Notes: generated by a model not told the origin, from the sequence alone. Shown: positions 18,093-27,230, numbered from the stretch's first letter. The stretch: 64,000 nucleotides of DNA from Candidatus Pelagibacter communis (GCF_001180165.1 NZ_CVSQ01000001.1:1-64000), one strand, 5' to 3'. A program made the numbers and translations.

Positions 18093-18800
18093 TTACCCTC
18101 CTAAAAAAGAGCTTCTTACTCTTTGATCGTCTAATAATTCTTTTCCAGTTCCTGAATAACGATTTTCTCCAGTCACTAGTACATAGCCTCTATCTGAAAT
18201 GCTTAAGGCTTGCTTTGCATTTTGTTCTACCATTAAGATTGCAACGTTTGTCCTTTTTACTTTTACGATATGATCAAATAATTCATCCATCACAATTGGT
18301 GATACACCTGCAGTTGGTTCATCTAACATTAAAACTGTGGGTTTAATCATTAAAGCTCGACCTAGAGCTACTTGTTGTCTTTGACCTCCAGAAAGTTCAC
18401 CAACCATCTGATTTCTTTTCTCTCTTAAAATTGGAAACAATTCATAAATTTCTTCAATTATATTTTTGATTTCATTTTCAACAAGAAATGCACCCATTTC
18501 TAAGTTTTCTTCAACAGTCATCCCTGCAAAAACATTTTTAGTCTGTGGCACAAAAGAAATACCTTGCTTAACGCGGTCTTGAGGAGATAATTTTGAAATA
18601 TCCTTACCGTCAATCTTTACTGATCCGGACTTTAAATTCAGCAAGCCCAACATTGCTTTCATGGCAGTTGATTTACCAGCTCCATTAGGACCTAAAATAG
18701 AAACTATTTCACCTTTATTAACATTTACTGAACACGAACTAATAATGTCAGGACCATTACCATAACCACCTGTCATTTCTATTCCTTCAAAATATGCCAT
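18093..18800 (-). CDS. Liv-type ABC transporter ATPase (LivF-like)
   Basis: A 235-residue ATPase with Walker A in GPNGAGKST (37-45), signature LSGGQRQ, Walker B in VLMLDEPTAG and the switch His replaced by Gln in MVEQNA, as is normal for LivF. Length and these motifs separate it from LivG, which carries His at that place. It shares one base with the LivG-like gene upstream, a strong sign of translational coupling. Confidence 0.88.
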   Translation of the reverse strand: MAYFEGIEMTGGYGNGPDIISSCSVNVNKGEIVSILGPNGAGKSTAMKAMLGLLNLKSGSVKIDGKDISKLSPQDRVKQGISFVPQTKNVFAGMTVEENLEMGAFLVENEIKNIIEEIYELFPILREKRNQMVGELSGGQRQQVALGRALMIKPTVLMLDEPTAGVSPIVMDELFDHIVKVKRTNVAILMVEQNAKQALSISDRGYVLVTGENRYSGTGKELLDDQRVRSSFLGG

Positions 18801-19588
18801 TAATTTTTATCCTTTAATTTTGATCCTCTTCCAAGATAGCTTTCGATAACTTTCTCATCTTTTTTTGCTTCTTCAACACTTCCTTCAAATAATACTGACC
18901 CCTCAGCCATTACAATCACTGGATCACACAATCTTCCAATAAAATCCATATCATGTTCAATCATACAAAAAGTATAACCTTTTTCTTTATTTAACTTTTC
19001 TATTGCAGTTCCAAGATCTTTTAACAAAGTTCTGTTAACTCCAGCCCCCACTTCATCTAATAGTACTAATTTTGCATCAACCATCATGGTTCTTCCAAGT
19101 TCTAGTAATTTCTTTTGTCCGCCTGAAAGATTTCCAGCAAGCTCATTAGATAGATGTCCTAGATTTAAAAATTCAACAACTTCTTTTGCTTTTTCTTTAA
19201 CTACAGCTTCTTCTTTTGCAACTAAACCTGGTTTAAATAATGCAGTCATTATCTTTTCACCAGATTGATTTCCAGGAACCATCATTAAATTTTCTAAAAC
19301 AGATAAATTTGAAAACTCGTGTGCAATTTGAAATGTTCTTAATAACCCTTTAGAAAATAATTCATAAGATGGAACATCAGTAATATTTTCATCATCAAAA
19401 ACAACATTGCCACCAGAGGATTTTAAGTTTCCAGCAATTAAATTGAATAAAGTTGTTTTACCAGATCCATTGGGTCCAATAATACCAGTGATTGTTCCTC
19501 TTTTAACTTTTATTGAACAATCCGAAACTGCAGCTAATCCTCCAAAATATTTACTTAAATTATTAATCTCTAAAATATTTTCAGACAT
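18800..19588 (-). CDS. Liv-type ABC transporter ATPase (LivG-like)
   Basis: A 262-residue ATPase with Walker A in GPNGSGKTT (38-46), the LivG-typical LLRTFQIAHEF Q-loop, signature LSGGQKK, Walker B in LVLLDEVGAG and switch His in MIEHDMD. In the Walker B region the usual DEP is DEV, a minor deviation that keeps the catalytic Glu. It is preceded five bases upstream by a ProC-like gene and followed by the LivF-like gene with a one-base overlap. Confidence 0.88.
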   Translation of the reverse strand: MSENILEINNLSKYFGGLAAVSDCSIKVKRGTITGIIGPNGSGKTTLFNLIAGNLKSSGGNVVFDDENITDVPSYELFSKGLLRTFQIAHEFSNLSVLENLMMVPGNQSGEKIMTALFKPGLVAKEEAVVKEKAKEVVEFLNLGHLSNELAGNLSGGQKKLLELGRTMMVDAKLVLLDEVGAGVNRTLLKDLGTAIEKLNKEKGYTFCMIEHDMDFIGRLCDPVIVMAEGSVLFEGSVEEAKKDEKVIESYLGRGSKLKDKN

Positions 19589-19593
19589 TTGAT

Positions 19594-20361
19594 TTATTTG
19601 TTTAGTCTTCTGTGGATACTATTTAAAGTTTTTTCTAGAGATTTATAAAAACCTGATTTGGTTAATTCTTTCACGCCTTGTTCATTTAACCCTTTTGGCG
19701 TTTGAGACTCTTTTACTAAATTCTTTAAATTTTCTTTTGAATTTACTACAGCATCTTCAGATAAAGCTAAAAATAAAGAAGTAATATATTTTTGTGCATT
19801 ATTTCTTTTTACCCCTCTTTTAACCAACCAATCAGTCATTACTCTCAACATCTCATAAAAAGGCGCCATCATGCCAGAGGTTGACCAAAAATTTATAGAC
19901 GATTTTTCATTCTTAATTTCTACAGTTGTGCCCAAGTTATTGAAAAACGCTTTAACTTTTGAATTAGGGGGACAAATAGGTACAGGACCTTTCTTTAATG
20001 AAATTGGAGGTAGAGGTATTGCTCTTACAATTTTTGCTTTTACTTTAATTGCTTTCTTTAATTGAGATAAAGTAATTGTTGAAATAAAACTAATAACTGT
20101 TTGGGTCGATTTAAATTTTAAATCTTTAATAATTTTTTCACCAACAGTAGGTGTAACAGATAAAAATACCCAATTAGATTGATCTACAATTTGTTGATTA
20201 TCTTTGGCAATAACTATTTTTTTAAACTTTCTTTTTAACCCAAGAGCTATTTTTTTATTTCTTGGAGAAATAATAATTTTCTTATAGGAAATTTTTGATT
20301 TACATATTCCAGTAATCACTGAAGCTGCAATTTTTCCAGTACCAATAAAACCTAAATTCAT
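19594..20361 (-). CDS. Pyrroline-5-carboxylate reductase-like protein (ProC family)
   Basis: A 255-residue protein with the N-terminal dinucleotide motif GFIGTGKIA (4-12) and the ProC-like order of an NAD(P)-binding domain, the VRAIPLPPISLKKG segment in place of the usual VRAMPNTP-type motif, and a helical C-terminal domain. It may reduce a cyclic imine other than pyrroline-5-carboxylate or be the cell's ProC. It is the first gene of the Liv-type operon, five bases before the ATPase, so it may act on the imported compound. The altered substrate motif leaves the reaction open. Confidence 0.7.
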   Translation of the reverse strand: MNLGFIGTGKIAASVITGICKSKISYKKIIISPRNKKIALGLKRKFKKIVIAKDNQQIVDQSNWVFLSVTPTVGEKIIKDLKFKSTQTVISFISTITLSQLKKAIKVKAKIVRAIPLPPISLKKGPVPICPPNSKVKAFFNNLGTTVEIKNEKSSINFWSTSGMMAPFYEMLRVMTDWLVKRGVKRNNAQKYITSLFLALSEDAVVNSKENLKNLVKESQTPKGLNEQGVKELTKSGFYKSLEKTLNSIHRRLNK

Positions 20362-20393
20362 AATTTTGGATACTTTATATTGATTATATTGAA

Positions 20394-21305
20394 TTAATTA
20401 ACAAAAAAAGAACCTCTAATTCTTAGTAATTCTCTGCTTAATTCCTTGTTTTCTTTGAAGGGTTTTCTTCCATGAAGCCAGAAATAATTATTTGCAATCA
20501 CAGAGAATCCAACAGGTAATTTTGTAATTATTTTATTTTTACTTTCCTCTAATCCATCAGATAATCTTTGTAAAAAATTTCCTTGATCCATATTTTGAGG
20601 TTCTGGAAATTGATCTATATAAGATATCGTTGGTCTTCCCTCTTTATCAGTTGAAAAAACTGGATGCTCTACCTTGTAATCAATATTTTTACTTTTTGGT
20701 GACCCCCAAACAAAATTTTGTCTCCCAACTGGATCATTGTATAAATCATCACAATGCTCCCAGTCATCAAGGTGCAACATAGCTGTTTCACCACCTTCAA
20801 CATTTTGCTCATCAATTTTTGTCATAATTAACCAGTCGGTTATATCTTTCACATATGTCCCATCTGTATGAAGATCCATATTCCTATAAGCCTTTCTTAA
20901 ATAAGAGTCGCTACTATCTTCATGTTTAACATGAAAACGAGCATAATATTTTCCTGCCATGGCATCATGATTAGGTACACCAATTAGATGAGCTATAGCA
21001 GTTGATAACTTAACTAAAAATGTATCATTAATTTTTGCAGTTATATTTTTTGGTCCAATAATAAAGCAACCTGTAGATCTATCTCTAATAATTGAGTTCA
21101 TTAATTCGCTTAATTTATTATTTGATAAATCATCTAAACTTTTAGCTAAAGTAAATCTTGTAAATGGTTTTAGCTCTAATGCTGTTAAATCAAATTTATT
21201 AAACGGAAAAATTAATTTATCTATTATATCATTTTCTAAACTAATTTTTATAATCCTATTTGATTTATCGTGTTTTTGAATGTCTATGCCTTTAATTTTT
21301 TGCAT
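20394..21305 (-). CDS. glaH: Glutarate 2-hydroxylase (GlaH/CsiD-like), 2-oxoglutarate/Fe(II) dioxygenase
   Basis: A 303-residue protein that aligns by eye along its length with E. coli CsiD/GlaH: shared blocks include AHLIGVPN, DAMAGKYYARF, DSSDSYLRKAYR, the iron motif in DLHTDGTYV (H146, D148), MTKIDEQN, HLDDWEH, YIDQF and the distal His in FWLHGR (H278). GlaH converts glutarate to L-2-hydroxyglutarate in lysine catabolism. E. coli pairs it with LhgO and GabDT, which are not nearby. Here it follows azlD after 39 bases, so it seems to belong to the second Liv-type operon. That hints that the transporter may bring in a glutarate-yielding compound, but this is inference. Confidence 0.88.
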   Translation of the reverse strand: MQKIKGIDIQKHDKSNRIIKISLENDIIDKLIFPFNKFDLTALELKPFTRFTLAKSLDDLSNNKLSELMNSIIRDRSTGCFIIGPKNITAKINDTFLVKLSTAIAHLIGVPNHDAMAGKYYARFHVKHEDSSDSYLRKAYRNMDLHTDGTYVKDITDWLIMTKIDEQNVEGGETAMLHLDDWEHCDDLYNDPVGRQNFVWGSPKSKNIDYKVEHPVFSTDKEGRPTISYIDQFPEPQNMDQGNFLQRLSDGLEESKNKIITKLPVGFSVIANNYFWLHGRKPFKENKELSRELLRIRGSFFVN

Positions 21306-21344
21306 TTCAAATTTTATTTTACCTTATTTTATAAATCAATTTAA

Positions 21345-21668
21345 TCAGATATAATTATTAATTATTGCCATACAAATAGCTGAAAAAATTGTAGGATAAA
21401 CAAAGTTTTTCTTAGAAATAAAAAAAACAAATAAGGATAAAAATACAACAATTGATCTACTGTAATAACTAGATTCTATTAATACACCAGCAGGAAAAAT
21501 TATAGTTCTTGCTATTAATGCTGCTAAAGTTGCATAGGCTAAACAATTGAACCACTTAAAAAGTTTTGATGTTTCTTTAATACCCTGAGAGGTAAGAGCA
21601 CCTAAAAATCTAGATAAAAATGTAGCAAGAGATGTAACTAAAATTGCATAAACGATATTAGCTGACAT
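21345..21668 (-). CDS. azlD: AzlD-family branched-chain amino acid exporter subunit
   Basis: A 107-residue protein with three or four hydrophobic segments, matching AzlD in size and in its place after AzlC; ATLAALIARTI is family-like. ATG 21668 is chosen over a TTG four codons upstream because GGAGAG lies just before it. The start overlaps the end of azlC by 11 bases. AzlCD together form an amino acid exporter in the known cases. This gene sits at the downstream end of a Liv-type import operon. Confidence 0.8.
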   Translation of the reverse strand: MSANIVYAILVTSLATFLSRFLGALTSQGIKETSKLFKWFNCLAYATLAALIARTIIFPAGVLIESSYYSRSIVVFLSLFVFFISKKNFVYPTIFSAICMAIINNYI

Positions 21669-22362
21669 TATACTCTCCAACTAAATAGGCTATCGTTCCA
21701 CCGATTACACCTGCTAACAGAATTGACCACTCAGGTGAAAATAAATAAATAATTGGTCCTAAAATTATTCCAAGTAATACAGATAATGTAACTTGTATAG
21801 TTTTTGATGCTCCAACCATCATGCATAAAAAATATACAGGATTAAGAATTGCCAATCCAACCATCATATCTTTATTCATGTACTCTGAAAAATAAAAACC
21901 TATAAATGTTCCAATAACAGATACACTTACTGTTGCACTTCCGATTCCAATCCAATAATCAATCCTATATTCTTTTGGAATTTTCTTATAATTGCTTTTC
22001 ATGATTAACCACGCCGAAACAGCAATAAAATGACAAGAAAAGTAATACTTCCACTTAGGTTGAGATTTGTGCATCATTAATGGAAATAAAGATACAGCCA
22101 TTGGATAAAGTCGAGCATTTACAAACCAAACTGCTAGAAAAATATTTAATAAAGATGCTCCAATCAACATAGACTCTGCCATTACCAATGAACCTGGTAA
22201 AGCGTAAGTTAAAACAGTTGAAAAAATACTTTCCTGGATATTAAAACCTAAATTTTTAAAGAGAGCACCAATTGCTATAAAGCAACAAGTAAGAGCTATA
22301 GCTGGACTATCATAAGTAAATATAGATCTATATCCTTTAAAGAAAAAATTTTTATTAATCAT
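21658..22362 (-). CDS. azlC: AzlC-family amino acid exporter subunit
   Basis: A 234-residue inner-membrane protein with AzlC features: FKGYRSIFTYDSPAIALTCC-type start, the FSTVLTYALPGSLVMAE segment around residues 44-60 and FVNARLYPMAVSL. In known systems AzlC works with AzlD in efflux of branched-chain amino acids or their analogues. It shares one base with the ATPase gene upstream, which places importer and exporter subunits on one transcript. That arrangement would suit relief of amino-acid overload. Confidence 0.85.
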   Translation of the reverse strand: MINKNFFFKGYRSIFTYDSPAIALTCCFIAIGALFKNLGFNIQESIFSTVLTYALPGSLVMAESMLIGASLLNIFLAVWFVNARLYPMAVSLFPLMMHKSQPKWKYYFSCHFIAVSAWLIMKSNYKKIPKEYRIDYWIGIGSATVSVSVIGTFIGFYFSEYMNKDMMVGLAILNPVYFLCMMVGASKTIQVTLSVLLGIILGPIIYLFSPEWSILLAGVIGGTIAYLVGEYNVS

Positions 22363-23147
22363 TATCCACCTAGGAACAGTCTACCAACATCAGGATTTTG
22401 GAGTAAATCGTCTCCTTTACCTGCAATTGCAGTTTGCCCTGATACTAAAACGTATCCTATATCCGCAAACTCCAATCCTTTTTTGGCATTTTGTTCTACT
22501 AGAATGATTGTTTTTTTTTCATTTTGCTGAAGATCTCTTAATATTTCAAAAACCATCTCAATATATCTGGGTTCAAGTCCAATTGACGGCTCGTCTACTA
22601 AAAGCACTGAAGGTTTCATAACTAATGCTCTAGATATTTCTAACAATCTTCTCTCCCCACCAGATAAAACTTTTGCTGGTTGGTTTCTTCTATTTCTTAA
22701 CCTTTCATACTTTTCAAAAATTCTTTCAGCCTCTTCATATGACTCATCTGTTTTTTCTTTTATATATCCTCCCATTAATAGGTTTTCTTCTACTGTCATA
22801 TCCGGAAATACAGAGTTATCTTGCAATATATAAGCTATACCAACTGACTTTAACTTTTCTGCTGGGGTAAGATTTGTAATTTCTTTTCCTTCAAGTTCAA
22901 TTTGACCAGAAAAAATATTTGTAAAACCATATATTGAATGAAGAATTGTAGATTTACCTGCACCATTAGGTCCAATTAAACATAAAGACTGAGCTTTATT
23001 TACGAATAAATCAAAATTATGTAAAATTTCCATTTTTCCATAACCTGCGTTTAAATTTTTAATAGTTAAATGAACTTCGTTTGGAGATAATTTTTTTAAA
23101 TCATCTGGTGTCGGAGCTTTTCCTAATACTTCATATTGGTTAGACAT
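22362..23147 (-). CDS. Liv-type ABC transporter ATPase (LivF-like, second system)
   Basis: A 261-residue ATPase with Walker A in GPNGAGKST, signature LSGGERRLLEISRA, Walker B in VLLVDEPSIG and Gln in place of switch His in LVEQNA, all LivF traits. It has a hydrophilic extension of about 27 residues before the first beta strand. It shares one base with both azlC downstream and the LivG-like gene upstream. Confidence 0.87.
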   Translation of the reverse strand: MSNQYEVLGKAPTPDDLKKLSPNEVHLTIKNLNAGYGKMEILHNFDLFVNKAQSLCLIGPNGAGKSTILHSIYGFTNIFSGQIELEGKEITNLTPAEKLKSVGIAYILQDNSVFPDMTVEENLLMGGYIKEKTDESYEEAERIFEKYERLRNRRNQPAKVLSGGERRLLEISRALVMKPSVLLVDEPSIGLEPRYIEMVFEILRDLQQNEKKTIILVEQNAKKGLEFADIGYVLVSGQTAIAGKGDDLLQNPDVGRLFLGG

Positions 23148-23887
23148 TATTGAGCTCCTAAATACGCGTCAATGACACGTTTGTCATTTTTAATTTCATC
23201 TGGCGATCCATTGGCTAACATTTTACCATGAGCTAAACAAAAAATATTCTCTGCTAATTGCATAATCACTCTCATATTGTGCTCAATAACCAAAAGCGTT
23301 ATTCCAAAATCTTGGTTAACTTTAATTAATCTATCAATAATACCATTTATTAGTGTTGGATTAATCCCAGCTGTGGGTTCATCAAGTAATAACATCTCTG
23401 GTTCATTCATTAATGCCATAGCAAGCTCCAGTAATTTTTGTTGACCAAAAGATAAATCTCCAGCTCTTAGCTTTCTTTTTTGATATAATCCCACAAAATT
23501 TAATAAATTTTCAGCTTTATCTGTTAATTCTTTTGGGATCTTTGAAAATATTTTCATTAAATCTGCGTCACTACCTTTATGACTAATAAGCATATTTTCT
23601 ATACAATTAAGTTTTCCATAAATTCTTGTTTGCTGAAAAGTTCTCAATAATCCTAACTTAGCAATTACAGGGACTGGTAACTCAGAAACTTCTTTTCCAT
23701 TAAATTTAATAGATCCTTTATCGATTGGGTAAGTTCCTACAATCGAATTGAATAATGTAGTTTTTCCTGAACCATTTGGCCCAATTAATCCAACTATCTT
23801 CCCTTTTTCAACATTCATTGAAATGTCAACGTTAGCTTTAACACCTCCAAAAGATTTACTTACATTGCTAACTTCTAAAATGCTCAT
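23147..23887 (-). CDS. Liv-type ABC transporter ATPase (LivG-like, second system)
   Basis: A 246-residue ATPase with Walker A in GPNGSGKTT, Q-loop LLRTFQQTRIY, signature LSFGQQK (a divergent LSGGQ), Walker B in MLLLDEPTAG and switch His in VIEHNMR. The change of the first signature Gly to Phe is common in this group of LivG-like proteins. The start overlaps the stop of the LivM-like gene by four bases (ATGA). It pairs with the adjacent LivF-like ATPase as the motor of the second transporter. Confidence 0.87.
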   Translation of the reverse strand: MSILEVSNVSKSFGGVKANVDISMNVEKGKIVGLIGPNGSGKTTLFNSIVGTYPIDKGSIKFNGKEVSELPVPVIAKLGLLRTFQQTRIYGKLNCIENMLISHKGSDADLMKIFSKIPKELTDKAENLLNFVGLYQKRKLRAGDLSFGQQKLLELAMALMNEPEMLLLDEPTAGINPTLINGIIDRLIKVNQDFGITLLVIEHNMRVIMQLAENIFCLAHGKMLANGSPDEIKNDKRVIDAYLGAQ

Positions 23888-24933
23888 TTAAGTTCCACCT
23901 GTGCTTTACGATCTTTTTCATCAACCACTTCACCAAATCGCTCTGGATATTTTTCTCTAAGCCATCCCATAATTCCTTCTGGAAAATAAATCACAATCAC
24001 AACAATCAAAACTCCAAGAGCAACATACTGCCAACCCAAAAAGAATGTCCAAAAGCCTTCTTTAAAAATGTGAAATATAGTTGCACCAATAATTGGGCCC
24101 CAAAGAGTTCCTTTACCTCCAAGTATTGCCATCAGTACCATGAATACTCCCATTTCTCTTCCGTCAAATGCAACATCTGTTGAATCGATGTATCCAACCA
24201 AGCCACCCATAATTCCTCCTGCCAATCCACAAAAGAAAGCTGAGATCATCCAACCAATAATTTTATACTTCATTGTTTCAATACCCATTGCTTCAGCTTT
24301 ATCCTCATTATCTCTAATAGCGTTAAGTATTAATTTAAATCTTGTAGAATAGATTGAACGAACTGCAATGAATGTGAGCACTAATGTAAAGAAGCTTAAG
24401 AAATAGAAAAACTCCCCCCTTGCTTCTAAGCTACCAACATTTGGAAAAGGTGGTGTAGTAAAGCCTTGACCTGCTCCAATAATTTCTATTCCACCAGAAA
24501 TTTCACCCGCAGCTACACCTAAACCTAATGTACAAATTGCAAAATAATGTCCTCTAAGCCCAAGAATAGAATATCCTATCAAACCAGCTACAATAGTTGG
24601 AACTACAGCAGCTACGACAAGTCCAACTGCCATACCTTGAAAAAACTGTGTTGGAGTATGAACAAATGTTTTTTCCCCTCCACTCTCTGTCCATTCAGCT
24701 AATGGAAAAAACATTCCAACTTGAACAGAAGCACATAAGTACATTCCTAATCCGTAAAATAATATATTTCCAAATGAATTATACCCCATCTCCCCACCTT
24801 GGATGTTCCAAGTAGTAGCAAGAACTATTAAAACACAAAGAATTGAGAGCTGAACTTTAAAGGCTGGAAATAGAAAAGGGGCAGCTAATCCAAATATTAA
24901 TATTGCTGCATATAAAACAAAATTCTTATTCAT
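23884..24933 (-). CDS. Liv-type ABC transporter permease (LivM-like, second system)
   Basis: A 349-residue membrane permease of normal LivM length. Family stretches are LATTWNIQGGEMGYNSFGN near residues 39-57, GLRGHYFAICTLGLGVAAGE, the docking helix NAIRDNEDKAEAMGI and GGKGTLWGPIIGA. Unlike the first system's counterpart it has no large hydrophilic insertion. It ends with a charged cytoplasmic tail. It starts 14 bases after the LivH-like gene and overlaps the ATPase gene downstream. Confidence 0.87.
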   Translation of the reverse strand: MNKNFVLYAAILIFGLAAPFLFPAFKVQLSILCVLIVLATTWNIQGGEMGYNSFGNILFYGLGMYLCASVQVGMFFPLAEWTESGGEKTFVHTPTQFFQGMAVGLVVAAVVPTIVAGLIGYSILGLRGHYFAICTLGLGVAAGEISGGIEIIGAGQGFTTPPFPNVGSLEARGEFFYFLSFFTLVLTFIAVRSIYSTRFKLILNAIRDNEDKAEAMGIETMKYKIIGWMISAFFCGLAGGIMGGLVGYIDSTDVAFDGREMGVFMVLMAILGGKGTLWGPIIGATIFHIFKEGFWTFFLGWQYVALGVLIVVIVIYFPEGIMGWLREKYPERFGEVVDEKDRKAQVELK

Positions 24934-24947
24934 TTTTCATCTCAATC

Positions 24948-25841
24948 TTACTTTAAATATTCTCTTTTTCTTGAAAGTTTAAACCTTCTATAAACAAGGA
25001 TTAATACTAATAATAAAAATACTGAACCAATTCTAAATTCTGTACCCAGTATATAATCTGCAAATTCTTCAAATACTCCTAATCCCATTCCCGACATTGC
25101 TACACCAGGTAAGTTTCCTAATCCTGCAACAATTACGATCATGAAAGATCTGATTGTGTAGGGCAATCCCATGTAAGGATGAATTGTGAAAGTTATAGAT
25201 ATCAAAGCACCAGCAACACCACAAAGAGCAGCATTTATTCCAAATGTTGCAGCATAAACTTTTTCTGTATCGACACCTAAAATCTTTGCAGCTCTTGCAT
25301 TTTGAGCTGTAGCTCTAATTGCACGTCCTAACTTAGATTTTTTCATGTAAATAACCAAACAAACTGCAAATACAATGCTTATAAACGCTGAAAATATTTT
25401 TGAATTTGGTAACACAACATTATTATCAAACAACATAGTTGTTCCGTAACCAGAATTTGCAAGTACGACGTCTGCACCAAATGCAAAATTCATTAGTTGC
25501 ATGAAAAGAATACTTATTCCAAAAGTTGCTAAAATAGAGATAAATAGATCTCTATCTACTACTTTATTAATTACGAGTTTGTAAATCGCTATACCAACAA
25601 AGTACATTATTACTGGCGCAACAATTACTCCCCATGCTGGATGAATACCATAGAGATACATAAAGTATGCAATGTATCCTCCTAAAATTACAAGATCTCC
25701 TTGTGCAATGTTAATTATATTCATCACACCCCATTGAAGTGCCATTCCATATGCAATCAATGCAAACAAAACTCCTAGCAAAATACCATCCAAGCAAGCT
25801 TGAAGAGTTATCATAGGATATTGGAATACAAGAAAATCCAT
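24948..25841 (-). CDS. Liv-type ABC transporter permease (LivH-like, second system)
   Basis: A 297-residue permease with the LivH signature ALQWGVMNIINIAQGDLVILG (the segment starts near residue 29), the docking helix AIRATAQNARAAKILGVD and AGLGNLPGVAMSG. It lies just downstream of the binding-protein gene, separated from it by a strong hairpin, and upstream of the LivM-like gene. The hairpin probably lowers permease expression relative to the binding protein. Confidence 0.87.
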   Translation of the reverse strand: MDFLVFQYPMITLQACLDGILLGVLFALIAYGMALQWGVMNIINIAQGDLVILGGYIAYFMYLYGIHPAWGVIVAPVIMYFVGIAIYKLVINKVVDRDLFISILATFGISILFMQLMNFAFGADVVLANSGYGTTMLFDNNVVLPNSKIFSAFISIVFAVCLVIYMKKSKLGRAIRATAQNARAAKILGVDTEKVYAATFGINAALCGVAGALISITFTIHPYMGLPYTIRSFMIVIVAGLGNLPGVAMSGMGLGVFEEFADYILGTEFRIGSVFLLLVLILVYRRFKLSRKREYLK

Positions 25842-25863
25842 AAAAAGTATTTTTGGGTTATAT

Positions 25864-25894
25864 AAAAAAAAGCCCCCTATGACTAGGGGGCTTT
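25864..25894 (-). terminator. Intercistronic terminator or attenuator between binding protein and permease
   Basis: An 11-base-pair stem, AAAGCCCCCTA (25869-25879) with TAGGGGGCTTT (25884-25894), closes a four-base loop. On the minus strand it is followed by a T run, so it looks like an intrinsic terminator placed inside the operon. Partial read-through would give much more binding protein than membrane parts. Confidence 0.8.
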
Positions 25895-25905
25895 AGTATT
25901 TTATT

Positions 25906-27144
25906 TTATCTTTCTGACCACTTAGGAATTGGATGTATCAACTTAGCTGATGCCCATTTTAATGGAGCAACAACTTTGTTTTCACAACTTCCTGAAGCAT
26001 CACACATTACTTGGAAAAGTACCATTGGTTTGTCAACGTTCTGACCACCAGGTGCAAATTTAATATTTCCATAGAATGTTTGCATATTCGTAGCTGCAAG
26101 AGCATCTCTTACTTTCTTTTGATCGAAAGAATTTGCTCTTTCAAATGCATCTTTGAATACCAATAAAGCAGCTGAAGATTCAGCAGATTGGTAAGGTGGA
26201 TCATATCCAAACTCTTTCTCAAAGTCTGCAGCATAAGTCATACCATCTTTAAAGAAATCATCTTTATAAGTTAATGACTTGTGCCATTGAGAAGCACAAA
26301 GAGCGTACTGTGAGTTCTTACCATGCTGTTTAGATAGCTTAGCAGCATCACAGTGAGTCATAGCCAACATAGGAACATCAACTTTCATTTCAGCAATTTG
26401 TCTGATCGCAGTTAACGCACCTTTTGTGTGACCTGATACAACAAGTACATCTGGTTTCATCTGTTTTACTTTAACCAAAGTAGCAGCCATATCATTAAGC
26501 TCTTTAGGTAATTTATCGTCGATTATAATTTTAGAACCAGTTCTTTCTGCAGCATCTAAAATACCTAATCTAACGTCCTGTGAGAATGCATCTTGTTCAA
26601 ACGCTTGTGCAATTCTTACTGGTTTTCCACCATTTAACTCAACCGCTGTTTCGATAGCAACATCAAGATACAAGTTAGCTGGAGCTAATACAGCAAATAG
26701 ATATTTGTAACCTTTTGTAAACAAAGATCTAGATGCACCATTTGCTTCAACCATTGGAACACCATATTTTTCAGTCACTGGCGCAATCGCTTTAGTTAAA
26801 CCAGAACTGTAAGGGCCAAGCATAAACTCAACACCATCTTGTGAAATTAATCTTTCTGCAAGCTGTGCAGCTCTCTTAGGGTTTGACTCATCATCGTAAT
26901 AAATAATATCAAACTTATAAGTTTTTCCACCAACTTTAACACCACCCATGCTGTTAATTCTGTCAACGGCCATGTTATAACCATTTTGAGTATGAACACC
27001 ATTAGATGAGTATTTACCAGTTAGGGAAATTGCAGCACCTAAAATAATTTTATCACCAACAACTTTTGCAAATGATGCAACTGAAGTTGAGAATAAAATT
27101 ACTAATGCAGAAACAAAACTTAAAATTATTTTATTTAATCTCAT
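25906..27144 (-). CDS. Liv-type ABC transporter periplasmic substrate-binding protein (second system)
   Basis: A 412-residue protein with a signal peptide (cleavage likely after SFA near residue 26) and a type I periplasmic binding fold: GDKIILGAAISLTGKYSS near the start, DDESNPKRAAQLAERLI and LGPYSSGLTKAIAPV as in branched-chain amino acid and amide binding proteins. AGAGGAAAT precedes the ATG. It is the first gene of the second Liv-type operon, and a hairpin after its stop probably boosts its relative level. The ligand is unknown; the operon's glutarate hydroxylase and exporter genes are the only hints. Confidence 0.87.
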   Translation of the reverse strand: MRLNKIILSFVSALVILFSTSVASFAKVVGDKIILGAAISLTGKYSSNGVHTQNGYNMAVDRINSMGGVKVGGKTYKFDIIYYDDESNPKRAAQLAERLISQDGVEFMLGPYSSGLTKAIAPVTEKYGVPMVEANGASRSLFTKGYKYLFAVLAPANLYLDVAIETAVELNGGKPVRIAQAFEQDAFSQDVRLGILDAAERTGSKIIIDDKLPKELNDMAATLVKVKQMKPDVLVVSGHTKGALTAIRQIAEMKVDVPMLAMTHCDAAKLSKQHGKNSQYALCASQWHKSLTYKDDFFKDGMTYAADFEKEFGYDPPYQSAESSAALLVFKDAFERANSFDQKKVRDALAATNMQTFYGNIKFAPGGQNVDKPMVLFQVMCDASGSCENKVVAPLKWASAKLIHPIPKWSER

Positions 27145-27196
27145 TTTATTTCCTCTTTAATTAATTAATTATGTAATGATTAAATAAAGAAATTTT

Positions 27197-27224
27197 ATTT
27201 TATGCAAGTGGCAATAAAGGCCAA
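27197..27224 (-). promoter_or_regulatory. Candidate promoter of the second Liv-type operon
   Basis: Read on the minus strand, TTGGCC (27224-27219) and TAAAAT (27202-27197) are 16 bases apart, upstream of the binding-protein start. A short inverted repeat TGGC/GCCA (27209-27223) overlaps the -35 and spacer and could be an operator. Confidence 0.4.
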
Positions 27225-27230
27225 ATCTAA

